Below, one piece after another: positions 22,923 to 28,057 of a stretch of 28,057 nt of DNA. The DNA comes from GWA1-54-10 sp964349675 (GTDB lineage: Bacteria; Patescibacteriota; Minisyncoccia; Phycocordibacterales; SBAW01), in NCBI GenBank assembly GCA_964349675.1, contig CAYGHD010000007.1, positions 1 to 28,057 on the forward strand, written 5' to 3'. Position numbers and translations under genes: made by a program. Numbering within the stretch: the stretch's first letter is position 1; every line of letters starts with the position of its first letter. A model generated the notes under the pieces. It was not told the DNA's origin. It saw only the letters and a list, made by a program, of their open reading frames with translations, and did no database searches.

Positions 22923-24731
22923 GTGAACCATATTCGCAACTTTAGCATCATCGCCCACATTGACCACGGCAAGTCCACGCTGGCTGACCGCTTTTTAGAG
23001 CTGACCGGCACGATAGAAAAACGCAAAATGCGTGACCAAGTGCTCGATTCAATGGACCTGGAGCGCGAGCGCGGTATTACGATAAAAATGCAGCCAGTGC
23101 GTATGCGCTACCAGCACAATGGCCAGGACTACTTGCTGCACCTCATAGACACGCCTGGGCATATCGACTTTTCATATGAAGTATCACGTGCACTCACTGC
23201 GGTCGAAGGCGCGGTGCTTTTGGTTGATGCAACACAGGGGGTGCAGGCACAGACGTTGACGACGCTGCGCACGGCGCGCGAACTCGGCTTGGTTATCGTG
23301 CCAGCAATTTCAAAGATAGACTCGCCGCTGGCTCAGGTGGATGAAGTAAAACTGCAGGTGTCGCAGCTGCTTGATATTTCTCCGGATTCGATTTTGACCT
23401 GCTCGGGCAAAACAGGAGATGGTGTTGAAGCGTTGCTCCGCGCGGTTATCGACCAAGTGCCTCCGCCCAAGTCTTCAGATGCTTCGTCAGATGTTACTCC
23501 GCAAAGGTCCTCACGAGCGTTGATTTTTGACTTCCAATACTCTGAGCACCAAGGGGTCATTGTCTATTTGCGGATGTTTGACGGCCAAATAAAAAAAGGC
23601 GACACATTGGAATTTGCAGCAACTGGCCGCAAGTTTAACGCGCTCGAGGTGGGCACATTTGCGCCACTGCCTGTGGCGCTTGCGGACGGCATGACAGAGG
23701 GCTCTATTGGCTATGTGGTAACCGGTATTAAGGAGCCGGGGCTGGCGCGGGTGGGTGACACCGTGCGCATGCAAAACTCGCGACTCGAGCCTTTGTCGGG
23801 CTATGCAGAGCCGCGTGCCGTAGTGTGGGCCAGCGTGTATCCGGAAAGTCAGGATGACTTTGTTGCCTTGCGCCAAGCTTTGCTCCGCCTGCGCCTATCA
23901 GACTCGTCGCTGTCGTTTGAAGAGGAGTCGTCGGGGATGCTTGGGCGCGGGTTTCGCTGTGGGTTGCTTGGGATGCTCCATTTGGAAATAGTGACCGAGC
24001 GCCTGCGCCGAGAGGCTAATTTGTCTTTGGTAGTGACGTCTCCGACGATTACCTACGAAGTTGAGACACGCGACGGCAAGCGCCGCAGTGTCTACTCGCC
24101 ATCCCAATTTCCCGATTATGGCGACATTGTCCAAGTGTGGGAGCCTTTTGTGGAAGCTGAGATAATTTTACCGAGCGGATATTTGGGCGGGCTTATGCCA
24201 CTGCTTTTTGAACATGAGGCCGCGACGGAGTCTACAGAAACATTTTCTGAAGGGCGCATTTTGGTCAAAGTGCTCATGCCGCTGCGCGAGTTGATGCGCA
24301 ACTTTTTTGATCGGCTAAAAAGCGTCTCGTCAGGATACGCCTCTATTTCATATGAATTTCGCGAGCTGCGCATGGCTGAGGTGACGCGGCTGGACGTGCT
24401 GGTTGCCGATGAGCTGGTACCCGCGTTTTCCCGGGTTATCGCAAAACATCGCGCAGATGAGGAGGCGATTGCGGCTGTCGAAAAATTGTATGCCATTTTG
24501 CCGCGGCAGCAGTTTGCGACCAAAATCCAAGGACAGGCGTTGGGGCGGATTATCTCATCTCGCACGCTGTCAGCGCTTAGTAAGGATGTAACACAACACA
24601 TGTACGGCGGGGACATTACCCGCAAAATGAAGTTGCGAGAAAAACAAAAGCGCGGCAAAGAGAAACTCAAAGAGCGAGGACGTGTCAACATCCCCGAAGA
24701 AGTGTTTTTAAAGATGGTCAAAAGCGACTAA
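22923..24731 (+). CDS. lepA: Elongation factor 4 (LepA), GTPase
   Basis: LepA is a ribosome-associated translational GTPase that affects ribosome back-translocation or subunit assembly. The 602-aa length and C-terminal domain (RIISSRTLSALSKDVTQHMYGGDITRKMKLREKQKRGKEKLKE) are canonical. G1 AHIDHGKST (11-19), switch RERGITIK and G3 DTPGH (76-80) are intact. The G4 motif, normally NKID, reads SKID (130-133), and the G5 SAK reads SGK (161-163). The start is GTG, fixed by alignment of MNHIRNFSIIAHIDHGKST with the family. The gene is convergent with a 34-aa minus-strand ORF 18 bp downstream. Confidence 0.97.
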   Translation: MNHIRNFSIIAHIDHGKSTLADRFLELTGTIEKRKMRDQVLDSMDLERERGITIKMQPVRMRYQHNGQDYLLHLIDTPGHIDFSYEVSRALTAVEGAVLLVDATQGVQAQTLTTLRTARELGLVIVPAISKIDSPLAQVDEVKLQVSQLLDISPDSILTCSGKTGDGVEALLRAVIDQVPPPKSSDASSDVTPQRSSRALIFDFQYSEHQGVIVYLRMFDGQIKKGDTLEFAATGRKFNALEVGTFAPLPVALADGMTEGSIGYVVTGIKEPGLARVGDTVRMQNSRLEPLSGYAEPRAVVWASVYPESQDDFVALRQALLRLRLSDSSLSFEEESSGMLGRGFRCGLLGMLHLEIVTERLRREANLSLVVTSPTITYEVETRDGKRRSVYSPSQFPDYGDIVQVWEPFVEAEIILPSGYLGGLMPLLFEHEAATESTETFSEGRILVKVLMPLRELMRNFFDRLKSVSSGYASISYEFRELRMAEVTRLDVLVADELVPAFSRVIAKHRADEEAIAAVEKLYAILPRQQFATKIQGQALGRIISSRTLSALSKDVTQHMYGGDITRKMKLREKQKRGKEKLKERGRVNIPEEVFLKMVKSD

Positions 24732-24749
24732 ACGCTTACAACCCCTGTC

Positions 24750-24854
24750 TTAAAGCAAAATTGAGAAGTATGACAAGATCATGCTTGCGATAATCACAAT
24801 GCCAAGGACGCTGGCTAGTATCCGCATATATCGTTGTCTGTTTTTTCCGAACAT
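24750..24854 (-). CDS. Small single-pass membrane peptide, 34 aa
   Basis: The sequence runs MFGKNRQRYM followed by one hydrophobic helix (RILASVLGIVIIASMILSYF) and ends SILL. A basic N-terminus followed by a membrane helix and a very short tail predicts a cytoplasmic-in single-pass peptide. The ATG at 24854 is 7 nt after a minus-strand TAGTCT box that overlaps the -10 of the divergent ftsB-like gene. I believe similar tiny membrane proteins occur near ftsB/lepA in other Parcubacteria, but this is from memory and unchecked. Function unknown; membrane placement beside a divisome gene hints at envelope or division. Confidence 0.65.
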   Translation of the reverse strand: MFGKNRQRYMRILASVLGIVIIASMILSYFSILL

Positions 24855-24860
24855 ATGGGG

Positions 24861-24867
24861 TAGACTA
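24861..24867. promoter_or_regulatory. Palindromic bidirectional -10 box TAGACTA
   Basis: The 7-mer TAGACTA reads as TAGACT on the plus strand (24861-24866), 7 nt before the ATG at 24874. It reads as TAGTCT on the minus strand (24867-24862), 7 nt before the ATG at 24854. Both starts are equidistant from the shared element. Confidence 0.6.
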
Positions 24868-24873
24868 CCATAT

Positions 24874-25263
24874 ATGCGGGAGTTTCAAAAGCATCGGACA
24901 ACAAAAAAAGCGCCACTCCTGTTGCTTGCTCATGCGGCTGGGCTCTTGGCGCTTTGCGTCGTAACGATATTTATGGCGCGCGCGGCGTTTGGGATGTACG
25001 GCAAACTAAACCGAGCTGCCTTGGGTCAGGAAGAGGCAAGGGCAAAGCTTGCCCTGCTTGAAGAGCAAAAAGTACAAGTTTCTGCGACCGTGGAAGGGTT
25101 TGCCTCGGACAGAGGAGTTGAGGCGCAGATACGCCAGCGTTTTGGGGTTGTGCGGCCGGGGGAGGGGGAGATACAAATAGTCCGTGAGGCGCCCGAGGTG
25201 GAAGTGGTGGTAGCCCAGGAGCCTTGGTGGAGAAGGGTACTCCACGTGCTTTTTGTATGGTAA
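24874..25263 (+). CDS. FtsB/DivIC-like septum formation initiator protein
   Basis: The 129-aa protein has a basic cytoplasmic N-terminus (MREFQKHRTTKKA), one membrane helix (about 15-33), then a coiled-coil-like segment (KLNRAALGQEEARAKLALLEEQKVQV), and the FtsB/DivIC end motif region GVEAQIRQRFGVVRPGEGEIQIV. FtsB-type proteins bridge FtsL and FtsQ in the divisome. I chose the ATG at 24874 over the upstream ATG at 24781 because it follows the TAGACT box and the upstream part overlaps a likely divergent gene. A C-terminal extension (VVVAQEPWWRRVLHVLFVW) is hydrophobic and unusual. tRNA-Gly follows 12 bp after the stop. Confidence 0.87.
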   Translation: MREFQKHRTTKKAPLLLLAHAAGLLALCVVTIFMARAAFGMYGKLNRAALGQEEARAKLALLEEQKVQVSATVEGFASDRGVEAQIRQRFGVVRPGEGEIQIVREAPEVEVVVAQEPWWRRVLHVLFVW

Positions 25264-25275
25264 AGTGGTGCCCAA

Positions 25276-25349
25276 GCGAGTGTAGTTTAGTGGTAGAATA
25301 AGTGCTTCCCAAGCACTGGGCGGGAGTTCGATTCTCCCCACTCGCACCA
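25276..25349 (+). tRNA. tRNA-Gly(CCC), CCA encoded
   Basis: The acceptor GCGAGTG/CACTCGC, anticodon stem AGTGC/GCACT with loop TTCCCAA (anticodon CCC) and T arm GGGAG-TTCGATT-CTCCC are all present. The discriminator A (25346) is followed by an encoded CCA (25347-25349). Confidence 0.95.
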
Positions 25350-25357
25350 AAATATGA

Positions 25358-25363
25358 TAAAAT
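25358..25363 (+). promoter_or_regulatory. Candidate extended -10 box of the glutaredoxin gene
   Basis: TAAAAT preceded by TGA (extended -10 form) lies 27 nt before the ATG at 25391, giving a leader of about 20 nt without a clear SD. Confidence 0.45.
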
Positions 25364-25390
25364 TACTTCCTAATCAGTAACCGTATCTTT

Positions 25391-25630
25391 ATGGACAAAA
25401 CCGTCACTATTTACAGCACCCCGACCTGTCATTTTTGCAAGATGGCAAAAGACTTTTTCGCTGAGAAAAATGTACCGTTTACTAACTTTGATGTATCTGT
25501 CGATGCTCAAAAGCGCGAAGAAATGATCCAGCTCACTGGCCAGCTTGGCGTACCAGTTATTGTGATTGACGGCGATATTATGGTTGGTTTCGACCGGGAT
25601 AAACTTGCTGCAAAATTAGGGGTCGAGTAG
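25391..25630 (+). CDS. Glutaredoxin-like (NrdH-type) thiol oxidoreductase
   Basis: The 79-aa protein is a small glutaredoxin/NrdH-like redox protein. The active site is TCHFCK (Cys13 and Cys16), the cis-proline region is LGVPVIVIDGD, and MVGFDRDKL resembles the glutathione/partner-binding GFD element. NrdH proteins reduce ribonucleotide reductase or other disulfides in the cytoplasm. No nrd genes are in the window. A terminator separates it from tRNA-Arg. Confidence 0.92.
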   Translation: MDKTVTIYSTPTCHFCKMAKDFFAEKNVPFTNFDVSVDAQKREEMIQLTGQLGVPVIVIDGDIMVGFDRDKLAAKLGVE

Positions 25631-25657
25631 TCAGCAGTCAAAGAGTAGTGCATACTC

Positions 25658-25697
25658 AAATCGCTCCACCACATTATTTTTGGTAGGAGCGATTTTT
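25658..25697 (+). terminator. Intrinsic terminator between glutaredoxin and tRNA-Arg
   Basis: AAATCGCTCC (25658-25667) pairs with GGAGCGATTT (25686-25695); ACCA/TGGT inside extends the stem. The T-run leads directly into the first base of tRNA-Arg at 25698. Confidence 0.85.
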
Positions 25698-25769
25698 GCC
25701 CTCGTAGTTCAATGGATAGAACAGCCCCGTCCTAAGGGGTTGATGTGGGTTCGATTCCTGCCGAGGGCA
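25698..25769 (+). tRNA. tRNA-Arg(CCU)
   Basis: The acceptor GCCCTCG/CGAGGGC and anticodon stem GCCCC/GGGGT with loop GTCCTAA give anticodon CCT (CCU). The T arm GTGGG-TTCGATT-CCTGC includes two wobble pairs. The discriminator is A at 25769; CCA is not encoded (CTA follows). The 5' end abuts the terminator T-run of the upstream gene, so either leaky read-through or a promoter inside the hairpin region must express it. Confidence 0.93.
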
Positions 25770-25890
25770 CTAGGAAGGGGAAATAAGTGATTTTAATTCG
25801 CCTCACTCAATTACTAATCTGTATTCAATTTTTTACTCCAAATTAAATAATGGAGAAGCGTAGAAAAGCTTAAAACGGGATTTCTTTGCA
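25770..25890. other. AT-rich spacer with no recognisable feature
   Basis: I see no gene, hairpin terminator or repeat here. It is markedly AT-rich compared with its surroundings. It may hold upstream elements of the promoter at 25895. Confidence 0.5.
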
Positions 25891-25894
25891 CTAC

Positions 25895-25923
25895 TTGACT
25901 TTTAATTTTAAATGTATTATTCT
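25895..25923 (+). promoter_or_regulatory. Sigma70-type promoter of the 50-aa membrane protein
   Basis: TTGACT (25895-25900) and TATTCT (25918-25923) have an optimal 17-nt spacer within an AT-rich tract. A start near 25930 gives a leader of about 59 nt. A 6-bp hairpin TTCTCC/GGAGAA (25942-25947 with 25962-25967) lies in this leader, upstream of the SD. Confidence 0.75.
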
Positions 25924-25988
25924 AGCTTAGAAACTGATCATTTCTCCGGCAATCACGCTATGGAGAATAGTGCTTTGAGGAGGTTTCA

Positions 25989-26141
25989 ATGGATCTCACC
26001 ATGGTGGGTGTTGGCTTGCTCATAGGGCACTCGATTTTGAGTATCCTTCGACAAGACCGATATGATCTCATCAATTTCTCCGTGACTGCCCTCTGCCTGC
26101 TTCTCATCGTCGGAAGCCGGTACCACCTCTTCGGCGGGTAA
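25989..26141 (+). CDS. Small two-helix membrane protein, 50 aa
   Basis: I do not recognise the family. The sequence starts MDLTMVGVGLLIGHSILSIL, a first hydrophobic helix, then a charged turn RQDRYD, a second helix (LINFSVTALCLLLIVG) and a short tail SRYHLFGG. This predicts a hairpin membrane protein. The start is set by a strong Shine-Dalgarno, GGAGG at 25979-25983, 5 nt before the ATG. A promoter at 25895-25923 and a strong terminator at 26177-26221 make it a complete single-gene transcription unit. Similar size and signals to the 66-aa orphan at 3215 suggest the same expression class. Confidence 0.75.
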   Translation: MDLTMVGVGLLIGHSILSILRQDRYDLINFSVTALCLLLIVGSRYHLFGG

Positions 26142-26176
26142 CCGCTATGAAGTGCGAGATGCCCGTTGTTCAATTC

Positions 26177-26221
26177 GAGCCCTTTGCGGATGAAAAATCT
26201 GCTTAGGGCTCTGTTTTTTAG
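26177..26221 (+). terminator. Intrinsic terminator after the 50-aa gene
   Basis: GAGCCC (26177-26182) pairs with GGGCTC (26206-26211), with an inner GCGGAT/ATCTGC stem (one wobble); TGTTTTTTAG follows. Confidence 0.88.
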
Positions 26222-26244
26222 TTGCTACAATTTTTACTACTCAC

Positions 26245-26275
26245 CATAAAAAAAGACGGGCACGAATGCCCGTCT
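26245..26275 (-). terminator. Intrinsic terminator of the minus-strand orphan gene
   Basis: Read on the minus strand, AGACGGGCA, loop TTCG and TGCCCGTCT (26275-26254) form a perfect 9-bp stem with a stable UUCG-type tetraloop, followed by a run of T on that strand. Confidence 0.93.
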
Positions 26276-26306
26276 GTGCGACTGCTTTTGCAAAAGCGCA
26301 ATTGCC

Positions 26307-27284
26307 CTAGTCTCTGGGCAGTCGAGCCGTGTTTGTCGATGCCCTGCTGTCCAGTCCCATTGGCGAGGTCTTCAAACTCAGCGCCAACTGTCGCACACGG
26401 TCTCGGTACTGCTCGAACTGAGGATACAAACGACGGGTAATGATGTAATTACCCGTCCCATCAAACAGGACGGTATGTCTTTGCCTGACGCAGCCGACCA
26501 TCAGATCTCCATCTCCTCGGGAGACTAACTCCCGAGCTTGTTTGAAGTTGTACTCCCATACAGGAATCGACGTGTTATTGCTGTAGACAATTGCAGAAAG
26601 GCCGTCTTGTGCCCAAAACAGAACCTCTTCCTCCGGAGAATCAAAATGCATCTGTGCGGGGTCGGTGTAGAGCCAGCGCACATTGCCGGCTGTGAGGAGT
26701 GTGAGGTCATGGCCGCGGCAATGTTCAGAGGCGCTCATGCTTGATCCGAAGGGGATGTGACCCGCGCTTCGGTATTCCGCGGCAGTTTTATCGCGCTGCG
26801 CGCGCGTCTCTGCCGTTTCAGCAAGGGTGTATTCGAGGATGCCATCTTCGAAGACCCGCACCCCCGTAACGGTTCTTGGTGTGCTGAATACATCGTCTGT
26901 TTTGCAAACAATGTCGCCTGGGTAAAACAAGATTGGTCGCGGCAGGTCGCCGGCTCGCTGGTACGCGGGTGGTGGCTCTGACCGTGTCGAAGTCGGGCTC
27001 AAGAGCACAAAATGTGCAAGGTTCAAGCCGGAACGCTCAACATCGTCGCCCTCAAAACGGACGTTGATGCTGCCTAGCCGATAATATGCTCCGGGCGGCC
27101 GCCCCTTTCTGTCAAGCGGACCAACGTACTCGGTGCGGAAGCCGACTATTGTGCCGCGGCGTCCCCGGTACTTCCGGAAGAACGCATTTGCCTCAAAACT
27201 GTCTCCAGACAAGGGACAGTTGTAGTAGACGCGCATTCCCACTTCAACTGCTGCATACATTTGCACCATTAAGATCGGGCGCAT
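26307..27284 (-). CDS. Orphan protein of 325 aa, beta-rich, function unknown
   Basis: I do not recognise this protein. Two segments look like small beta-barrel (KOW/SH3-like) modules: an N-terminal one with VGMRVYYNCPLSGDSF and YRGRRGTIVGFRTEYVGPLDRKGRP, and a second with FYPGDIVCKTDDVFSTPRTVTGV. Later parts include FDSPEEEVLFWAQDGL and a C-terminal Arg-rich helix (YPQFEQYRDRVRQLAL). There is no signal peptide or membrane helix if translation begins at the ATG at 27284, which has AAGGA 8 nt upstream on the minus strand. A longer frame to 27344 exists but lacks such a site. A strong terminator follows. It belongs with the SD-bearing orphan genes. Confidence 0.72.
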   Translation of the reverse strand: MRPILMVQMYAAVEVGMRVYYNCPLSGDSFEANAFFRKYRGRRGTIVGFRTEYVGPLDRKGRPPGAYYRLGSINVRFEGDDVERSGLNLAHFVLLSPTSTRSEPPPAYQRAGDLPRPILFYPGDIVCKTDDVFSTPRTVTGVRVFEDGILEYTLAETAETRAQRDKTAAEYRSAGHIPFGSSMSASEHCRGHDLTLLTAGNVRWLYTDPAQMHFDSPEEEVLFWAQDGLSAIVYSNNTSIPVWEYNFKQARELVSRGDGDLMVGCVRQRHTVLFDGTGNYIITRRLYPQFEQYRDRVRQLALSLKTSPMGLDSRASTNTARLPRD

Positions 27285-27315
27285 GTCTGTATTCCTTTTC
27301 AAAAGGGCTGTAACC

Positions 27316-27325
27316 ACTGGCCAGT
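27316..27325. repeat. 10-bp perfect palindrome ACTGGCCAGT upstream of the minus-strand orphan
   Basis: It lies 32 bp upstream of the ATG at 27284 on the minus strand, in the likely promoter/leader zone. It may be an operator; a short palindrome can also arise by chance. Confidence 0.3.
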
Positions 27326-27369
27326 AAAGCATAAAAGCAAACAATATACGAGGGCGCCAAAAGGTTTGC

Positions 27370-27375
27370 TATACT
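27370..27375 (+). promoter_or_regulatory. -10 box of the 96-aa membrane protein gene
   Basis: TATACT ends 9 nt before the ATG at 27385; no SD. Confidence 0.55.
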
Positions 27376-27384
27376 TAGCGGTAT

Positions 27385-27675
27385 ATGGATGACATTGAAG
27401 AGCTAAAAGAACTCGTCAAAAGAAATACGGCGATTTTGGAAGACACAAACCGCACGGTGCATAAAATGCGCCGATCGGCTCTTTGGGGGCGGTTTTTCCA
27501 GCTCGCTTGGTGGTTTGCAATTATTGCAGTCTCTGGCGCAACATACTACCTGTATTTGCAGCCCTATGTCGGCCAGATAGCAGAGCTGTATGGGCAATTA
27601 CGAGAGAGCGGCCAGCAGGCGCATAGTTTTAGCGCTCAAATCCAAGACGTGCTGCTCCGGTACAGGGGTCAATAG
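27385..27675 (+). CDS. Hypothetical single-pass membrane protein, 96 aa
   Basis: The family is not recognised. An acidic N-terminal helix (MDDIEELKELVKRNTAILED, probably coiled coil) is followed by a basic patch (VHKMRRSALWGR) and one membrane helix (about 36-56, FFQLAWWFAIIAVSGATYYLYL). A second amphipathic helix (QIAELYGQLRESGQQAHSFSAQIQDVLLRY) follows. This bitopic, coiled-coil plan suggests self-association. I recall similar short proteins as common in Parcubacteria genomes, unchecked here. tRNA-Phe follows after a separate promoter. Confidence 0.75.
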   Translation: MDDIEELKELVKRNTAILEDTNRTVHKMRRSALWGRFFQLAWWFAIIAVSGATYYLYLQPYVGQIAELYGQLRESGQQAHSFSAQIQDVLLRYRGQ

Positions 27676-27681
27676 CGGCTC

Positions 27682-27710
27682 TTGTTTTGGGGCTCGTCAA
27701 TTGATACTAT
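27682..27710 (+). promoter_or_regulatory. Promoter of tRNA-Phe
   Basis: TTGTTT (27682-27687) and TACTAT (27705-27710) have a 17-nt spacer; the predicted start is near 27717, just before the tRNA 5' end at 27720. Confidence 0.6.
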
Positions 27711-27719
27711 TAGCCCCAT

Positions 27720-27795
27720 GCTTGGGTAGCTCAGTTGGTAGAGCATTTCCCTGAAGAGGAAGGGGTCGCCGGTTCGAGCCCGGCCCCAAGCACCA
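27720..27795 (+). tRNA. tRNA-Phe(GAA), CCA encoded
   Basis: The acceptor GCTTGGG/CCCAAGC, anticodon stem TTTCC/GGAAG with loop CTGAAGA (anticodon GAA) and T arm GCCGG-TTCGAGC-CCGGC are present. The discriminator A (27792) is followed by encoded CCA (27793-27795). Confidence 0.95.
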
Positions 27796-27800
27796 CAGGT

Positions 27801-28057
27801 ATGGAATTTCAAGAACTCACAAAGAAGGCTCGAGAGGTCAGCTTTTTGTACGATGAGCTCAATGCAGAACAAGGCCACTCAAAGTGGGAGCTGCAGCACT
27901 ATGTGCAAGGGTTTATGGAAGATTTGGGCACGCTTGCGCGACTGATTATGATGAAATCAGGCCTGCGCGCACCTGCGGAAGACTTGGACGAAAAATTGCG
28001 CCACGAAGTCTGCGACTGTTTGTGGTCAACTATGAGAGTTGCAGATGCGTTGGGTAT
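27801..28057 (+). CDS. MazG-like NTP pyrophosphohydrolase (3' end outside window)
   Basis: The visible 85 residues begin MEFQELTKKAREVSFLYDEL and match the all-alpha NTP pyrophosphohydrolase (MazG-like) pattern: FMEDLGTLARLIMMKSG, then the metal-binding HEVCDCLWS near the visible end and ADALG. Such enzymes remove aberrant or excess nucleotides. The ATG lies 5 nt after the encoded CCA of tRNA-Phe, so the gene is probably co-transcribed with the tRNA. Only the N-terminal part is seen, so length and C-terminus are unknown. Confidence 0.78.
   Translation, partial: MEFQELTKKAREVSFLYDELNAEQGHSKWELQHYVQGFMEDLGTLARLIMMKSGLRAPAEDLDEKLRHEVCDCLWSTMRVADALG

Noticed and set aside
24781..24873. 31-residue N-terminal extension of the FtsB-like protein
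   Set aside because: It would put the membrane helix too far in, overlaps the divergent 34-aa ORF and lies upstream of the TAGACT box.
25960..26025. Short upstream ORF (ATG at 25960) overlapping the start of the 50-aa gene
   Set aside because: No SD of its own and only about 21 codons in another frame; the GGAGG site serves the ATG at 25989.
1..28057. CRISPR arrays, transposases, IS elements or rRNA genes
   Set aside because: No regularly spaced direct repeats, no transposase-like proteins and no rRNA sequence were seen on either strand.

Overview
The window looks like a stretch of a Candidate Phyla Radiation (Patescibacteria) chromosome, most likely a Parcubacteria-type lineage. This is inferred from gene content and style, not from a database search. 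It combines compact housekeeping genes (groEL, lemA-htpX, glmS, murJ, lepA, an ftsB-like gene, rnpB), several tiny membrane proteins, a small GIY-YIG protein, and a UPF0145/DUF192/O-antigen-ligase-TPR gene set. TGA is a normal stop (e.g. 3413-3415, 14177-14179, 17193-17195), so the TGA=Gly code of Gracilibacteria/Absconditabacteria is not in use.

Layout. 1-3129: groEL (5' end outside the window), then lemA and htpX. 3130-3470: a monocistronic 66-aa orphan gene with its own sigma70-type promoter, Shine-Dalgarno (SD) and terminator. 3500-4160: an unusual non-coding/mobile-looking patch with a hairpin, two tandem DnaA-box-like 9-mers, a broken copy of a tRNA-Ser 5' end, a GIY-YIG gene, the intact tRNA-Ser(GGA), and a hairpin cluster. 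4265-12510: a visibly AT-richer defence island, five tightly packed genes: Fic AMPylase, HsdM, HsdS, a zinc-ribbon/DUF4145-like protein and HsdR. 12621-14766: UPF0145, an ITPase-like pyrophosphatase, a SAM methyltransferase and a membrane protein. 14809-16706: glmS. 16699-17241: a GC-rich orphan gene. 17268-18465: a minus-strand alternative-oxidase-like diiron protein divergent from a DUF192 gene. 18511-18797: RNase P RNA (minus). 18854-24731: O-antigen-ligase/TPR protein, MurJ and LepA. 24750-25262: a 34-aa membrane peptide divergent from an FtsB-like protein. 25276-26221: tRNA-Gly, glutaredoxin, tRNA-Arg and a 50-aa membrane protein. 26254-27284: a minus-strand orphan. 27370-28057: a small membrane protein, tRNA-Phe and the start of a MazG-like gene.

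Two gene-expression styles stand out. Many conserved genes have a TATACT/TACAAT/TAGACT box ending 6-9 nt before the start codon and no SD, which implies leaderless mRNAs. A second class (genes at 3215, 16806, 25989 and the minus-strand gene at 27284) has untranslated leaders and/or strong SDs plus strong intrinsic terminators, and these are all orphan genes. The most notable protein is the alternative-oxidase-like gene: all six diiron ligands can be identified in family motif context. The most notable architecture is the GIY-YIG gene placed between a tRNA-Ser 5' fragment and the intact tRNA-Ser.
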